From Ottelia alismoides (Eukaryota; Streptophyta; Magnoliopsida; Alismatales; Hydrocharitaceae): 64,000 nucleotides of DNA. The position numbers and the translations under genes were made by a program. The stretch lies in assembly GCA_037367405.1 (NCBI GenBank), contig JAZKJV010011610.1, positions 1-64,000 on the forward strand, read 5' to 3'. The notes below the pieces were generated by a model that was given only the letters and a program-made list of their open reading frames with translations, had not been told where the DNA came from and ran no database searches. Position 1 is the stretch's first letter. Every line of letters begins with the position of its first letter. Below, piece after piece: positions 8,721 through 20,001 of this stretch.

Positions 8721-11701
8721 TCAGCAAGATGTCTGGATAGCGTTCACCATCTCCTGTTCGCGGTCGAAATCCACCATCAGCTTGTTCAGCTTCTTGTTGT
8801 GGATCCTCTGCCTTATCGCAGACTCGTCGCTGCCAGAGAAACGATCATGATATGAATACGCCTGAAGCACAATAAGAATGCCAACAAATAGAAAGTAGTA
8901 GATTACGTAGAAACACACCAGTTGAGCGGAGGGCAGGGTGATGAAGGGATCAACATGCTTGCTAGCTTGACTGCATCCTCATGGCAACCGATCAAGTGAT
9001 TGAAGCATAGGTACCGCCCATATGCGGATGGATCCTCATACACACAGATGTGGGAATCTGCTAAGAATTTCTCGTCGACAGTTACGAACACACCATCTTC
9101 ATACATCTCTGCAGCTCCCTTCAGATAAGGACTCGTGATGGACAAGCTGGGGCCAACCAGGAGGCCTGCATTTATTGAGACCATGTCGACACCCCGGTCC
9201 ATCGCCAAGGCCCATGCCGTCTTCTCCGCCTATGGTTTTCGCAAGAGCATGCCACAGCTGCCAATACCACACAGTAAATAAATTAAGAGGGAAAAAACAT
9301 TTGACTACCAAGTTGTCATAAACACCTTTCACGACAACAAGTGTGGTTCATCAAAAAAATACTTGATTATCAATAAAAACATGCGCAACTCAAGTAGATG
9401 GATTAAGAAACAATATATGACTTGCCTGGAGATACGAGACAATTATTTTAATAAATTCATCAGAGAAATAAGCTTAAGACCCTTCAGGATGTGGGTTTTG
9501 TCGTACGCATCGTGTACACGTCTTAATTGACATGTAGTATCCACGAATTTTGTGTCAAACAGGGATACAAGAAAAGTATCTTATAACAAAGCAAGCAAAT
9601 AAATAGTGTTCTTGCAATGCCATCTTACTAATTAGAAAAAATCATATTAGGAAAGTAATCAACAGGAAAAACCAGTTGTGAACCAAGTTATTGTAGGGAT
9701 ATTTTGAGACAGGTAAGAGTGGTTTCGTCAAGAAAATACTCGACTCGCAACAAATATATGCGCAAGTCAACTAGGATGATTAAGCAATAAGATATGACTA
9801 GTTTGGAGATACCAGACAGGTACTGCCAGTGAAATAAACTTAAGACCCTTCAAGATGCGGTTTATGTAGTATGTATCATGTACACGTCTTAATTAGCATA
9901 CATAATCCTAGAAATTGTGTCGAACAGGAATACACGCAAAGTATCCGATTACTTAGCAAGTGAATAATGCAATCCTATACACTGATTGAAATTTTGAAGA
10001 GAAAACATGTTTTTTCCTCACAATTAGTTACTTGGAGGACGAAGGAAAATCACGTCTTTTCAAAGCTAGGAAATAAATTCAGAGAAAAAACAGTTGTGTA
10101 CCAAGTTGCCATAGCAATGTTTCGCAGCTGGTAGAGTGGTTCATCAAGAAAATGCCCGACTCGAGAGAAAGATACTTGCAGGGTCAACTAGGTTGATTAA
10201 ACAATGATATATGACTTGTGGGGAAAACCAGGCAGATATTTTAATAGATCTTTAAGCGAAATAAGCTTCAAACACGTCAACATGTGGGCTTTGTCATACA
10301 TGTCACATACACAACTTAATTGGCGCAGATGATCCTACAAATTTCGTATCCAACAACAACAAAGCAACTGAATAAACAGTGTTCTTGCACTGCTATCGAA
10401 CTGATTAAAAAATTACCTGGAGTACAGAGATGAAGTTCAAACAGATCGAACTAATATTGAAATTTTAAAAGGTTGAAAGAAATAGTCTGCCCAAAGATGC
10501 CTACAAAGGCAAGATTTGATGGCTGCCACGAAATGGCGATAGACAAGAAGGAAGTCTTCTGCGAATTGACTTGGGACTCTACTACTTAGAGTTAGAGGGG
10601 CAGAAGTCGGGAGGACGCAATCAATTTTCCTTAATCAAAATAGGCTGTTGACGGTGACGGAGCAACAAAAATTCAAACTTTATCGAGAAAGAAGATATAG
10701 CTGAAGACGATTATTTATGGGCCATGAGAGTTGGTTGGAAGTTAGATGTAGCTGCCTCTGGTCACCATCCGTATGAGGTATATATTAAAGGCCACGTGGA
10801 AACTTAAATGCCAATCAGTTCCAAGCTGGAACCATTCACAGATCATGTGATTCATGTTCGTAGAATTCTATACAGATTATCATCATAACCCAACTTTAAG
10901 AGTTATATGATGTGAAACAAGAAGTCCATTAAAAACTAAGTTAAACCATTTGTGGATTAGAGGTTTAAAGCACAAGCATTAAGGTTATAACAACTACCTT
11001 GAACTTCCGGCAGAAGGTGGGCTCGCTCCAATGCTTCTCGTCGAGATCGGACGTCGATCCCTTGCGGTTCTCCCTCCAGATGACGGCAGTGACGGAGGAC
11101 GTGAAGACCACCCTCTCCATCGTCTCCGTCTGCGCGCACGCCTCCAGCACATTGTGAGCAGCCCTCACCTCCACCTCCACCATGTACTCCTGCAAACAAA
11201 AAAGACAGGAAAAGAAAATTTTCAGAGGCGTTTCCGCAAACACCTACCGCATACCCTCCCAAAAAGCGTCCTTTCATAACTTTTCTACAAGATCAAGCGA
11301 AAACACTTTGTGGGTGACACAGACAGCAGCTTACGTCGTATGAGGGCTGGTCCTGCGGGGGCTCGAAGGAGTAGAACAGGCCGGAGCAGCCGCGGAGGGC
11401 GTCGAGGATGCTGTGGTAATCGAAAGGGTCGACGAGGAAGGACCTCACGCGGCTTCTCTCCTCGTTGGAGAGACCCCATAGGCAGCGAAGCTCGCCTGAG
11501 AGAAAGAAAACAATATCATCAAGAAAGGCCTCTGCGTATCGTTTGGAATGGGGAAGAGTGGGGAGGGAGAGTGGTACCGGAGCTCTGGGAAGCAGCGTGC
11601 ACTGAGTAGCCACGGCGGAGGAGATGGCGGACAAGGCAGCAACCTAGCTGCCCGGCGGAGTCCATGACGCACACGGCCCGGTGGAAGGTCTCTGGCGCCA
11701 T
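8721..11701 (-). CDS. Cinnamoyl-CoA reductase-like (SNL6-like) NAD(P)-binding protein
   Basis: Five exons on the minus strand: 11,701-11,578, 11,495-11,335, 11,189-10,998, 9257-about 8919, 8861-8721; about 318 residues, usual for the extended SDR/CCR-DFR family. Exons 1-3 join in phase at GT-AG sites. Residues about 9-36 form the Rossmann beta-alpha-beta, but the usual TGxxGxxG loop reads MDSAGQLG. Exon 3 keeps VVFTSS with the SDR serine. Where most family members have YxxxK, this protein has HALAK, so the catalytic Tyr is His; the CCR signature NWYCY is absent. Both traits fit the SNL6-like subgroup known from rice, linked to lignin and defence. Exon 4 has an apparent extra G at 9229-9230 that shifts frame after LAKTI, and the exon 4/5 junction is one base out of phase with the best donor. 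The protein is therefore either inactive in this copy or the bases are wrong. True enzymatic activity cannot be inferred. Confidence 0.8.
9300..10400. repeat. Three degenerate tandem units in reductase intron 3
   Basis: A unit of roughly 375-420 bases occurs three times, starting near 9305, 9680 and 10,098. Each has CAAGTT near its start, then GGTTCATCAAGAAAATAC-like, AACTAG-GATTAA, ATATGACTTG, AATAAGCTTAAGACCCTTCA, and a GTACACGTCTTAATT-like block. The units are clearly diverged, so the amplification is old. It explains most of the unusually long (1.74-kb) intron between exons 3 and 4. Confidence 0.75.
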
Positions 11702-11935
11702 TGCTGATGAGAAGAAGAAGAAGAAGAAGAAGGAAGAAGGTGCGGTCAAAGTAACGGGGAGAAGAGGAGGGGTGATATGTCCATATTTAAGGGATGGAAA
11801 AGTTTGCATTTCGACCCTTGCAAAGTTGTTGTTATTCTCTATGGCCCTTTTGAGATGGAACATTTTCAAGATAGACCCCTTATCCTAATTGAGAGATGGC
11901 TTGTAAATTGTGATAGGTTGGAAGGTGACAAATCC
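11702..11935 (-). promoter_or_regulatory. 5' leader and proximal promoter region of the reductase gene
   Basis: Immediately upstream of the ATG the minus strand has a CTT/TTC microsatellite (11,709-11,735), a common feature of plant 5' leaders. No TATA box can be assigned with confidence. Confidence 0.4.
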
Positions 11936-12042
11936 TGACCGTCCGTTGATGATCGAACAATCCATTTCTTCCTCAAAATCAGTATTGCAATTAGTGATTT
12001 TGAGGTAAAGAAATGGACCACTGGATCAATCCTGGACGGTGT
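11936..12042. repeat. Hairpin repeat (small fold-back element)
   Basis: Two arms of about 45 bases pair imperfectly. The left arm contains GACCGTCC, then CCATTTCTTCCTCAAAATCA. The right arm contains TGATTTTGAGGTAAAGAAATGG, then GGACGGT. No coding content; probably a MITE remnant. Confidence 0.55.
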
Positions 12043-12713
12043 AGATCTCCTGAAGCAAAAGATCTCCTCCAGTTCCAGGTCGGCATAAGTAGTTGAAGGA
12101 AATTACAAATTAACCCTCAGGAGACTATTCGTGTTAACAACAGGCAACGCTATCCTTCTTAAACTTAACCGTATGAAAAAATACAGAGGTATGGATGTAA
12201 TATTTACAAAGTGTGAGAAGAAAAGAAGGGACATTCAAAGGGTGTGCAGAAGGGGAGGTTGAGTTGAGAGGCGTGGTTGTGGTTGGACCAATGCTGACTG
12301 TTGGGATTTCCACGGTCGCCCTCCCAACAACCACATCCACGTCCATACCGACTTGACCCAATTGGAAGAAATCGATCCTTCCAAAATTTACATCCTTCTT
12401 TTCGATTTGAAGTCAAATTTGCAGCATATAACAGCAGATGGCTCGATCGAATCGGTTCCACTATCAAACTAGACGTCAATTTCTAAAAATCTGATAGATT
12501 TGACTCGGCTGTCCCTAATTAAAGAAGGCCGCGCAAGAAGGGGTTGGTAGGGTGCATCCGACGGCTGATACCGGATCACGAACGGCCGAGGTCTTCGGCG
12601 GTATCACGGTCGTTTCGGCCCTCGAGTGGTACACGAGTTTTTTACTCCGATTTGGTTTAATTGCGAAGTCGGACATCACCTTTTTTTATTTTTTGCTGTA
12701 GAATACTTTTATG
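12043..12713. other. Intergenic, no gene seen
   Basis: Nothing firm. An imperfect inverted repeat around GTGGTTGTGG and CCACATCCAC lies at about 12,268-12,345. Confidence 0.3.
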
Positions 12714-13049
12714 AATATTATACATGTTCCTATATATAACTTTGATATTACACATGCTTATAGGAAAGTAATATATATATATACATTTTTTTATTATATA
12801 TGTAAAATTATATATAAACTTTGATATTCAGGTAAAGATAATAGTAAGAAAACGGTGTTGAAGTGGTTGTTCATAAAGATTTGAAGGATTGTGTGGTTGA
12901 GGTGAAAGATTCGGGATCGAATTATTTTGCTTAAATTGGTGCTTGAAGAAGAAATTCTGAATATCATCTCAGTTTATGCACGCAAATTGGTTTAGTTGAA
13001 AGGACTAAACAAGCTTTTTGGAGGATTTGGATAAGAGTCTAAAAGGAAT

Positions 13050-13386
13050 CCCACAAGAGAAATGATTTGCATCGGTGGAGATCTTATGGACATGTGGGAA
13101 AAGATGCTTCAGGGTGTGTTAGAGTTTATGGAGGATATGGTTTTGGGGTTAGAAATGAAGACGGAAAAGCCTTCCTGGATTTTGCAACGGCATATGATCT
13201 TTTCATAGCAAACACTCTCTTCAAGAGAAGGGCGGAATATTTAATTACTTATAAAAGTGGGCCAACTACAACACAGATAGATTACTTTACGCTGAGGAGA
13301 AGAGATAGTTGTGTTATAAAGACTGCCAAAATAGTCCCAGTAGAGAGTTTGACAACCCAACATCCTTTGTTAGTCTTGGATGTATA
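13050..13386 (+). pseudogene. LINE endonuclease domain fragment
   Basis: The frame opening at 13,067 and its upstream continuation read GGDL, GHVGKDASG, GFGVRNEDG, DFATAYDLFIANT, KRRAEYLITYKSG, TQIDYFTLRR and TTQHPLLVLD. These blocks are characteristic of the endonuclease domain of plant RTE LINEs, including the terminal TTQH histidine. Part of the decayed LINE; the frame breaks on both sides. Confidence 0.8.
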
Positions 13387-14079
13387 AATGAAAGGGTTGG
13401 TAAAGAAAAGGAGGATTTCTCTGATAACTAGAACTAGATGGTAGAATCTTCCACCTGAAACAAAGCGAGCTTCAGAGAGAAGGTTTTAGAACACTTATCT
13501 TGGGATTGTAGCGGTAGTGCAAATGAGATGTGGGAGGCACTTGTATTCGAAAGGTAGCCAAAGAGATGTTATACGAGTCAAAGGGAGGAGCTCCATGTCA
13601 AAAGGAGGCTTGGTAGTGGAGTGAAGGAGTGAAAGAGAAACTAAAAATAAAAAGAGCTTGCTTTAAAGATATGTCTAAGGATAGAATAGAGGAAACTATC
13701 AAAACTATAAAATACCGAAGAAGAAGAAAAGGAGGCCGTAAGCGAAGTTAAGTCAAAAGCTTATAAAGTTTTGTATAAAAATCTCGACTCTAAGGAGGGA
13801 CAGAAGGATATATTCAGGTTGGCCAAAGCAAGAGAAAGAAAAACCAAAGACCTTTCTCAAATGAGATGCATTAAGGACGAGGAAGGTCATTTGCTTGTTA
13901 CTCAGAAGGATATATAAGACTAGATGAGAACAGTACTTCCATAAACTTTTTACTGGGGAAGAAAATAGAGATATCACTTTGGGTGATCTAGCTTTTGTGA
14001 AAGTTACTTGAATCGTGCATGTTATAGACGGATACAAGAAAGGAAGTAGAGGAGGCTTTGAAGGTATATGAGACCTGAA

Positions 14080-15492
14080 AAAGATTTAGGACCAGATGAT
14101 ATCTCTGTAGAAGTATGGAGAGTTTTAGATAAACGTGGTTTGACTTAGCTTACGAATCTATTCAATATTATTTGGCAAAGCAAGAAAATGCTTGAAGATT
14201 GTAGGAGTATCGTGGTGCCTCTTTATAAGAATAAAAGAGACATTCAAAATTATTCAAATTACAGAGGTATCAAGCTGATGTCAAACAATGAAAATTTGAG
14301 AACGTATGATCGAAAAAAGGTTGAGGCAAATTTCCAATGTAAAAGAAAATAAATTCGGATTCATGCCAGATCGCTCAACGACTGAAGCCATCTATTTGCT
14401 AAGGAGAACAATGGAGATTTATAGAGCTAAAAGGAAGAACCTCCACATAATCTTTATTGATTTGGAGAAGGCTTATGATTCTGTCCCACGAGAGATATTG
14501 TGGAGAGTGTTGGAGAAAGACAAATACCTATCTTATACATTAACCTCATAAAGGACATGTATGATAGGGCTTTATCTTGTGTAAGGACCCTTATGGAAGA
14601 CTGGATATTTTGACATCAACAGTGATTTACATCAAGGTTCTACTTTGAGTTCATTTCTTTTTACTTTGATTTTGGACGAGTTGACCAATCATATTCAAGA
14701 TGAGTTACCTTGGTGTATGTTATTTGCTGATGATATTGTGTTAATTGACGAGACTAGAGATGAAGTAAATGAGAAGTTTGAGGTCTGGAGACATTAGTTG
14801 GAGATTAAAGGATTTCGTATAAGTAGGTCTAAGACGGAATATATGGAGTGCACCTTTGATGGAAGCAATGGTGAAGGAATCGAAGTAAAGATTGGCGACG
14901 ATAACATTCAGAACAGAGATTCCTTTAGATATCTGGGATCTATTCTACAACATGATGGGGAAATTGATGGAGATGTTACTAATATAATAAATGCAGGCTG
15001 GCTAAAGTGGAGAGAAGCCTCTGTTGTTATCTGTGATAAGAAAATTCCTTTGAAGATTAAAGGAAAGTTTTACAAAATAGCTGTGAGACCTGCTATGCTT
15101 TATGGATCTGAATGTTGGCCTGTGAACCATAGACATGTGCAGAGAATGAATGTAGCAGAAATGAAAATGCTAAGGTGGATGTGTGGACACACACGTAAAG
15201 ATCGGATCGGAGTGAAGCAATCAGAAAGAAAGTTGGTGTAGCTCTGATCGAGGATAAGATGCGATAAAACCGCTTAAGATGGTTTGAAAATTTGCAAAGA
15301 AGATAAGTTGATGCCCCAGTTAGAAGATGCGAGTGTTGGGATATTGAGCCGCGCTAAGAGAAGGCGAGAACGACCCAAGAAATGTTGGAAAGAGAACATA
15401 ACAAAGGGATCTTACTTTTGTGGATATAAGCTCAGGATTGGCCAAGATAGATCTGAATGGAGACGAAAAATGCATGTAGCCGACCCTACATA
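14080..15492 (+). pseudogene. LINE reverse transcriptase fragments
   Basis: RT motifs appear in order: GPDDISVEVW, then NYRGIKLMS, then KFGFMPDRSTTEAI, then IIFIDLEKAYDSVPRE, the catalytic FADD at 14,723-14,734, then GFRISRSKTEYM and the thumb/C-terminal YLGSILQHDGEID...RPAMLYGSECWP...MKMLRWMCGHTRKDRI. Several frame changes (near 14,300, 14,550 and 15,240) and a TAG near 14,148 make it a pseudogene. Confidence 0.85.
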
Positions 15493-15539
15493 ATTGTGAG
15501 AAAAGGCTTTGTTGTTGTTGTATATGTAATATTATACAT

Positions 15540-16385
15540 TCTTTTATTCATTTTGGCTTGATTAACGACTCAACCACCGTTTACCGTACTGGTTCGATTT
15601 AATTTGAGTTTTCAGAAAGGATGACGTTTCAGCCCGATGTAATCTTTTTGATAAAGTTGTCAATTCAATTTTCAGACCATAGATAGTAGTGTTTTTCTGT
15701 TTTTGTATTTCTTTTAATTTATTATATATTTTATAAAATCGGATCAATCATTAATCTACGAAGATCCTCGATTCCGCAAAAATTATTGTCAGGACACTCC
15801 GGCGAGAAGGATATGGTAACACATTTTCTATGGACGGGCATGCTGGACCCGCGCAACCGCGTTCTCTCGAATGTTACGAGGCATGGGTTATGCATCCAAA
15901 CAGGCAGAGAGTTGGCAGTGGACCCCTTGGTGCTTCATCCTCGCTACATCTCCATCATGGCACCCCCACTGGCTTCCATCTGTACTGCTGCTTGCTTGTG
16001 ATCTCTCTCTCCCTTCCTCCTTCTGACTTAGACCTTATTTATGGATCCAACGCTCCTCGCCCAACTTGGATCTAAGTCAATCACATTCATCCTCTTTTGT
16101 TTCAGATCTTGATTTTTTTGGGTTTTTTTTACAACGTCTCTCTAAGATTCTATCTTTTTACAATAACATTTGCGCCGTGCATTCCTACAAAATTCAAAGC
16201 TCGAACCTTCTGTTGATGTAATTGATGGGTAATAATTGAAGGGCAGTGTTGTAAGTTCTGTAAAAATACATAGGTGCAGTGTTATTGCAAAAAATGTAGG
16301 ATTACAATTGTAATTGCAGAACTTGGGAAGTGTAAAAGAATCTCTTTTTAATGTGTATGTCAAACTTTATGTGTATTGATAGGTA
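15540..16385. other. Intergenic; possible small inverted-repeat element
   Basis: No gene supported. Positions about 16,140-16,345 carry ends resembling the element at 20,430-20,662 (shared TTATTGCAAAAAATGTAGG), suggesting a MULE-like MITE. The GC-richer stretch at 15,786-16,075 has open frames without recognisable protein motifs. Confidence 0.35.
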
Positions 16386-16612
16386 AAGGCCTTAAATGTC
16401 GGTTTCGGTCACCATTTCGGCACCGACCAAAACAGAATTTCGATGGAATTTCGATGGAATTTCGACCGAAATTTCGGTCATTTCGGTCAATTTTTGTACT
16501 AGGACCCCCATATTTCGGTCATTTCGGTCATTTCGGTCGAATTTCGATTTCGACTGCATATCGATATTCGACAGAAATTCGACCGAATTTCGTTGAAATT
16601 TGAGGCTAGCAA
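16386..16612. repeat. Dispersed GGTCGAAATTTC-type repeat, copy 2
   Basis: Same start (AAGGCCTTAAAT) and motif order as the copy at 4258-4455, here with clearer TTTCGGTCATTTCGGTCA reiterations. Non-coding. Confidence 0.65.
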
Positions 16613-16938
16613 ACTGCTTGGTAGGTGTATTTATGCCGGTACTTGTTGCGAATGCTCCCCATTCCAATACGATTGTTTCCGGATTTGTCTCTTGTCTTAG
16701 TTCGGTTGGTTTGAGAGATGGAGAGAGGATAAGTATGCTTATAGTGGAGATTTTTTGTACGTACGGAATTCTAGGTTTTTCGGATATCAGTTTTGCATAA
16801 ACTTTTGTAATTGCACGTATACCTTTATATTCTTGTGAAATTTACAATTATGCCCTTTTGTTATTCACATTTTTCCATGTATTACACTCACCGAAAGAAT
16901 CTGATGTGAACTTCTTAAGAATATAAAGGCGTGCATGT
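16613..16938. other. Intergenic, no gene seen
   Basis: Contains an inverted pair around TATATTCTT / AAGAATATA (16,828 and 16,918) suggesting another MITE remnant next to the MULE insertion site. Confidence 0.3.
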
Positions 16939-18308
16939 AATAAAAAAGGATTTTGTCACTTGTGCCTATATGAGATATCGCAATTTCAGTTCTATCCTTA
17001 TCTTTTTGGTAATATCAGTTGTGCCTCTCACTTCTTTCTCCGTTATCACTTGTGCCTTTCCGTCAGTTTGACCATCAAAAAATAAAATAACCATGGTTTA
17101 TTCAAACCATGTGTGGTTAAGAAGGGTATTATGGTCAGAATAAAATCAGGGGCCGGAGGAGGAGCTCGAGGGAGGAGCTCGGGGCAGACTGCTTGAGCTC
17201 GAAGCTCAAGGGAGGGAGCTCGGGGCGGTGCGGAGCAAGGGGAGGGGGGAGCCGCCCGCCTTTGGAGGGCTTCGGCGGTGCACGGAGGAGAATGCGTGGT
17301 AGTGCGGCGGAAACCGCAGGCAGAGCGGTGACGGTGGTCGCGGAGATCGGTCGGCTTTGAGGCGGTCGGAGGGTGCAGGTGGTGTTCCGGGCATGGGCTG
17401 GGCGGTGCTCCGTCGCTGGTGGCGAAGCCGCGATGATGGAGCGGAAGTCAGGGCAAAAGGGCCAGGAGCGGGCTGTTGCTTGTGGGCAGCGCAATCCGCA
17501 GGCGACGGGGGCCGCGTGAAGGCGGTGAGGATGCGAGCGCCTTGCTGAGGACGGCGGAGGGCTAGGCCGCCTGGCGGGTAGCTGGAGTGACGAAAGCGGG
17601 GCGGGGTGGGTCGCCTGGCGCGGCGACGAAGGCGGATGTCGGCGAAGCGGGGCAAGGGGAGCAGGGGACGGCGTCGTGCGGGGCAGGGGGAGGGGGCGGT
17701 GCGGGGTAGGGGTAGGGGGATCAGGGGGAGGCGCCGTGCGGGGCGTGGGAGGGGGCGATGCGGGGCAGGGGGAGGGGGAGCAGGGGGGGGGGCGTGCGGG
17801 GCAGGGGGCGGTGCGGGGCGGGGGAGGGGGAGCAGGGGCGGCGTCATGCGGGGCAGGGGGAGGGGCAGTGCAGGGCGGGGGGAGGGGAGCAGGGGGGTGT
17901 CACCGTGCTGGGGAGGAGCAGGCTGGGAGGAGTGCGGGGCTAGGAGGAGTTGCGGGGAGCTCGGGCGGAGCTGGGAGGCCGTGCGGGCTGGGGAGGATGT
18001 AGCGTCGGGCTGGGGAGGAGGAGGAGGTTGGAGTAGGAGAGAAGAGGAGGGGGAAGGAAGAGAAGAAGGGGATGAGAGAGGATTAGGATGTAAAATGACC
18101 ATATAACCAGTTTTTTTAAAATAATTCCGCTTATATCCTCAAAGTTAACGTCCGTTTGCACTGTGGATGGACGATTACTAACCCGAGGGATACAAGTGAT
18201 AGATTAGCAAGAAGTGAGGGGCACAACTGATATTACCAAAAAGATAGGGGTTATAACTGAAATTGTGATATCTCAGAGGGGTACAAGTGATATAAACCCA
18301 ATAAAAAA
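16939..18308. mobile_element. MULE-type DNA transposon with G-rich cargo (element 16,948-18,299)
   Basis: A perfect 9-bp target duplication AATAAAAAA lies at 16,939-16,947 and 18,300-18,308. The inverted ends are about 110 bases: left GGATTTTGTCACTTGTGCC, and the complement of the right end GGGTTTATATCACTTGTACC. Both then contain GAGATATC, CAATTTCAGTT, ATCTTTTTGGTAATATCAG and TTGTGCC blocks. The interior 17,150-18,060 is extremely G-rich on the plus strand. No transposase is present. As with the element at 7212, this is Pack-MULE architecture with unknown cargo. The long minus-strand frame at 17,206-18,102 is proline/arginine-rich and low in complexity, so I do not call it a gene. Confidence 0.85.
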
Positions 18309-19031
18309 GAGCATAATGTTATGGGGGAAAAGGCGCAAGTGTCAAAAAAAGCCCTTAACAGTAATACATATCTAAGAATCCGTTTATATGTCCCCGTTGA
18401 CAATTGCAAGATTATTCTTATGTGTGAAATTTACAGCGCATGGCATATAGTTATTTTATATCAATTGATGATGAATCATATAACAACGATTATTTGTTAC
18501 TTTTATCGTTAAAAGTTGAACTATACAAGAATTTCGATGTTGTTCTTGAACTTTAAAAACTTATAATGTGGTATCTGATCTTTAAAATTTACTCCAATAA
18601 GATTTGTGACTATTGAAATTTAGTTGTTTGATTTTTCTTTTAATGATAAATCATATTTTTTTTTCAAAACTAATTTGAGATGGATATCAAAATCGAGTAC
18701 CATATTGAAAACTTTTAATATTCGGGTACAACATTGAAATCGGTTGTTAGTGATTTTTGTCTTATATTTAGTCTATTGAATAGTTCACTTTTTTTTAGAA
18801 ATAATGATTTTGCAAGGAATAATATTCGTATCTATATGTTTAATAACAGACGTAAAGTGGTGGATTCTGAAATGTGTCATCATAGACCCATACATTCTAT
18901 TGTAGTAACAAATAGATAGTTGATAATAGCTTATCCCGAGATAAAATCTCATTATCCCGTGATATGGGAATGCTACATCGCATTTAATCGCATTTAAACA
19001 GGACATGCGAGTCTTCTTTTCTTCTTCGTCA
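18309..19031. other. AT-rich intergenic, no gene seen
   Basis: No supported gene. The segment about 18,510-18,740 has weak inverted similarity between its ends (GAACTTTAAAA / TTTTAATATTC) and may be a degraded MITE. Confidence 0.3.
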
Positions 19032-19802
19032 GGTCATGTTCGTTTGGAGAGTAAGCATTGGAATAAGGGGTCAATTCTCCGTCCGTCGCGGTTTTTAAGA
19101 GTACGGCTATTACCATCCACATTCCATAATTTCAACTTATTCCACCATTATTCCCATCTTTATTCCACCTTACCTAACTTATTCCATCTTATTCTATTAT
19201 TCCTAATTTTCCAGCTAAATAGAGAACATACCGTTATTCTCATTGTCGGTTCGAGAATAAGAAGGAATAGGGATGGGGAAAAAAAGAAAATAAGGGCATG
19301 TTTGGTAACTGGGTTGGGTTGGGGTATCCCCATGTGAATAGTAGCTATTTTGAGTATTGGAATGATAATTGTGATGTGATGTGACATTGATTATGTGTAA
19401 TATTAACTTTTTTAATGATTATAATATTTTTTATGTTAATAATTTTATTTGAACATAGTTAGCAAAATAGTGTACCAAAGAAATTGTAGGGTCAATAGAA
19501 GTAATCCCAACCCAGGTGGGACGGTTGGAGCCATGGGTATATTGTCGATGTACCCCGGTGTACACCAGCAACCAAACATGCCTTAAGGGCCTTAAGGGTA
19601 TATTTTTTCTATTTGGCTGGAAAGATAGGAATAACGAGAAAAAAACTGAAATAATGGTAGGTAAGGTGGAATAATGATAGGAATAATTGTGGAATAAGAT
19701 GAAATAATGAGATGTGGATGGGAATAATAGTAATCTTGAGAACCGTGTCAGACAGAGAATTGACTCTTTATTCCATTGCTTATTCTCCAAACAGATATGG
19801 CC
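19032..19802. mobile_element. Long fold-back element split by a Tourist-like MITE
   Basis: Left arm 19,032-19,293 and right arm 19,584-19,802 are inverted copies of each other over more than 200 bases. Shared order: GTTTGGAGA-TAAGC, TCAATTCTC, CCATCCACAT, TATTCCACCTTACCTA, TTTCCAGC-AAATAGA. The outer 3-base flanks are TCA and TTA. The centre is occupied by the inserted element at 19,294-19,583. Confidence 0.75.
19294..19583. mobile_element. Tourist-like (PIF/Harbinger-type) MITE, 290 bp
   Basis: The termini are inverted: GGGCATGTTTGGTAACTGG, and the complement of the right end AGGCATGTTTGGTTGCTGG. It is flanked by TAA at 19,291-19,293 and 19,584-19,586, the 3-bp duplication expected for PIF/Harbinger elements. 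Inserted in the loop of the larger fold-back element. Confidence 0.75.
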
Positions 19803-19805
19803 TTA

Positions 19806-20001
19806 GGGTCTGTTTGGTTGATGGGTTGGAGCGGGTTGAGATAACCTAATGTGAATAGCAGATGTTTGGGATGATTATGAGGGTTGGAGAGGGTTAAAGA
19901 ATGTGATGTGATGTCATTAAGATTTGTGATGGAATTCCAACCTACGAATGGAGAGGGATAAATCGGATTACCCCAAGGTAACCCAGTTACCAAACGAACC
20001 C
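19806..20001. mobile_element. Tourist-like MITE, 196 bp
   Basis: Ends are GGGTCTGTTTGGTTGATGG and, as complement of the right end, GGGTTCGTTTGGTAACTGG. Flanked by TTA at 19,803-19,805 and 20,002-20,004. The ends are related to the element at 19,294-19,583, and it abuts the fold-back element directly. Confidence 0.75.

Larger units (their letters stand above)
12714..15539 (+). mobile_element. RTE-type LINE, decayed (element about 12,726-15,527)
   Basis: Non-LTR retrotransposon with an apurinic-like endonuclease domain followed by reverse transcriptase. It ends in CGACCCTACATAATTG, then AAAAGGCTTTGTTGTTGTTG, the typical plant RTE 3' end with a TTG tail. The 12-mer AATATTATACAT occurs just before the element (12,714-12,725) and just after the tail (15,528-15,539), a likely target-site duplication. 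Many stops and frameshifts interrupt the coding sequence, so it is inactive. Coding begins around 12,845 inside the endonuclease, so the 5' end is truncated or too diverged to read. Confidence 0.8.

Noticed and set aside
15786..16075. Overlapping open frames in a GC-richer patch
   Set aside because: Short, two frames overlap, no motif or clear gene context.
17206..18102. 298-residue minus-strand open frame in the second MULE
   Set aside because: Almost entirely Pro/Arg/Ala from G/C composition, with long frames open on the other strand too; no domain and no splice or start context.
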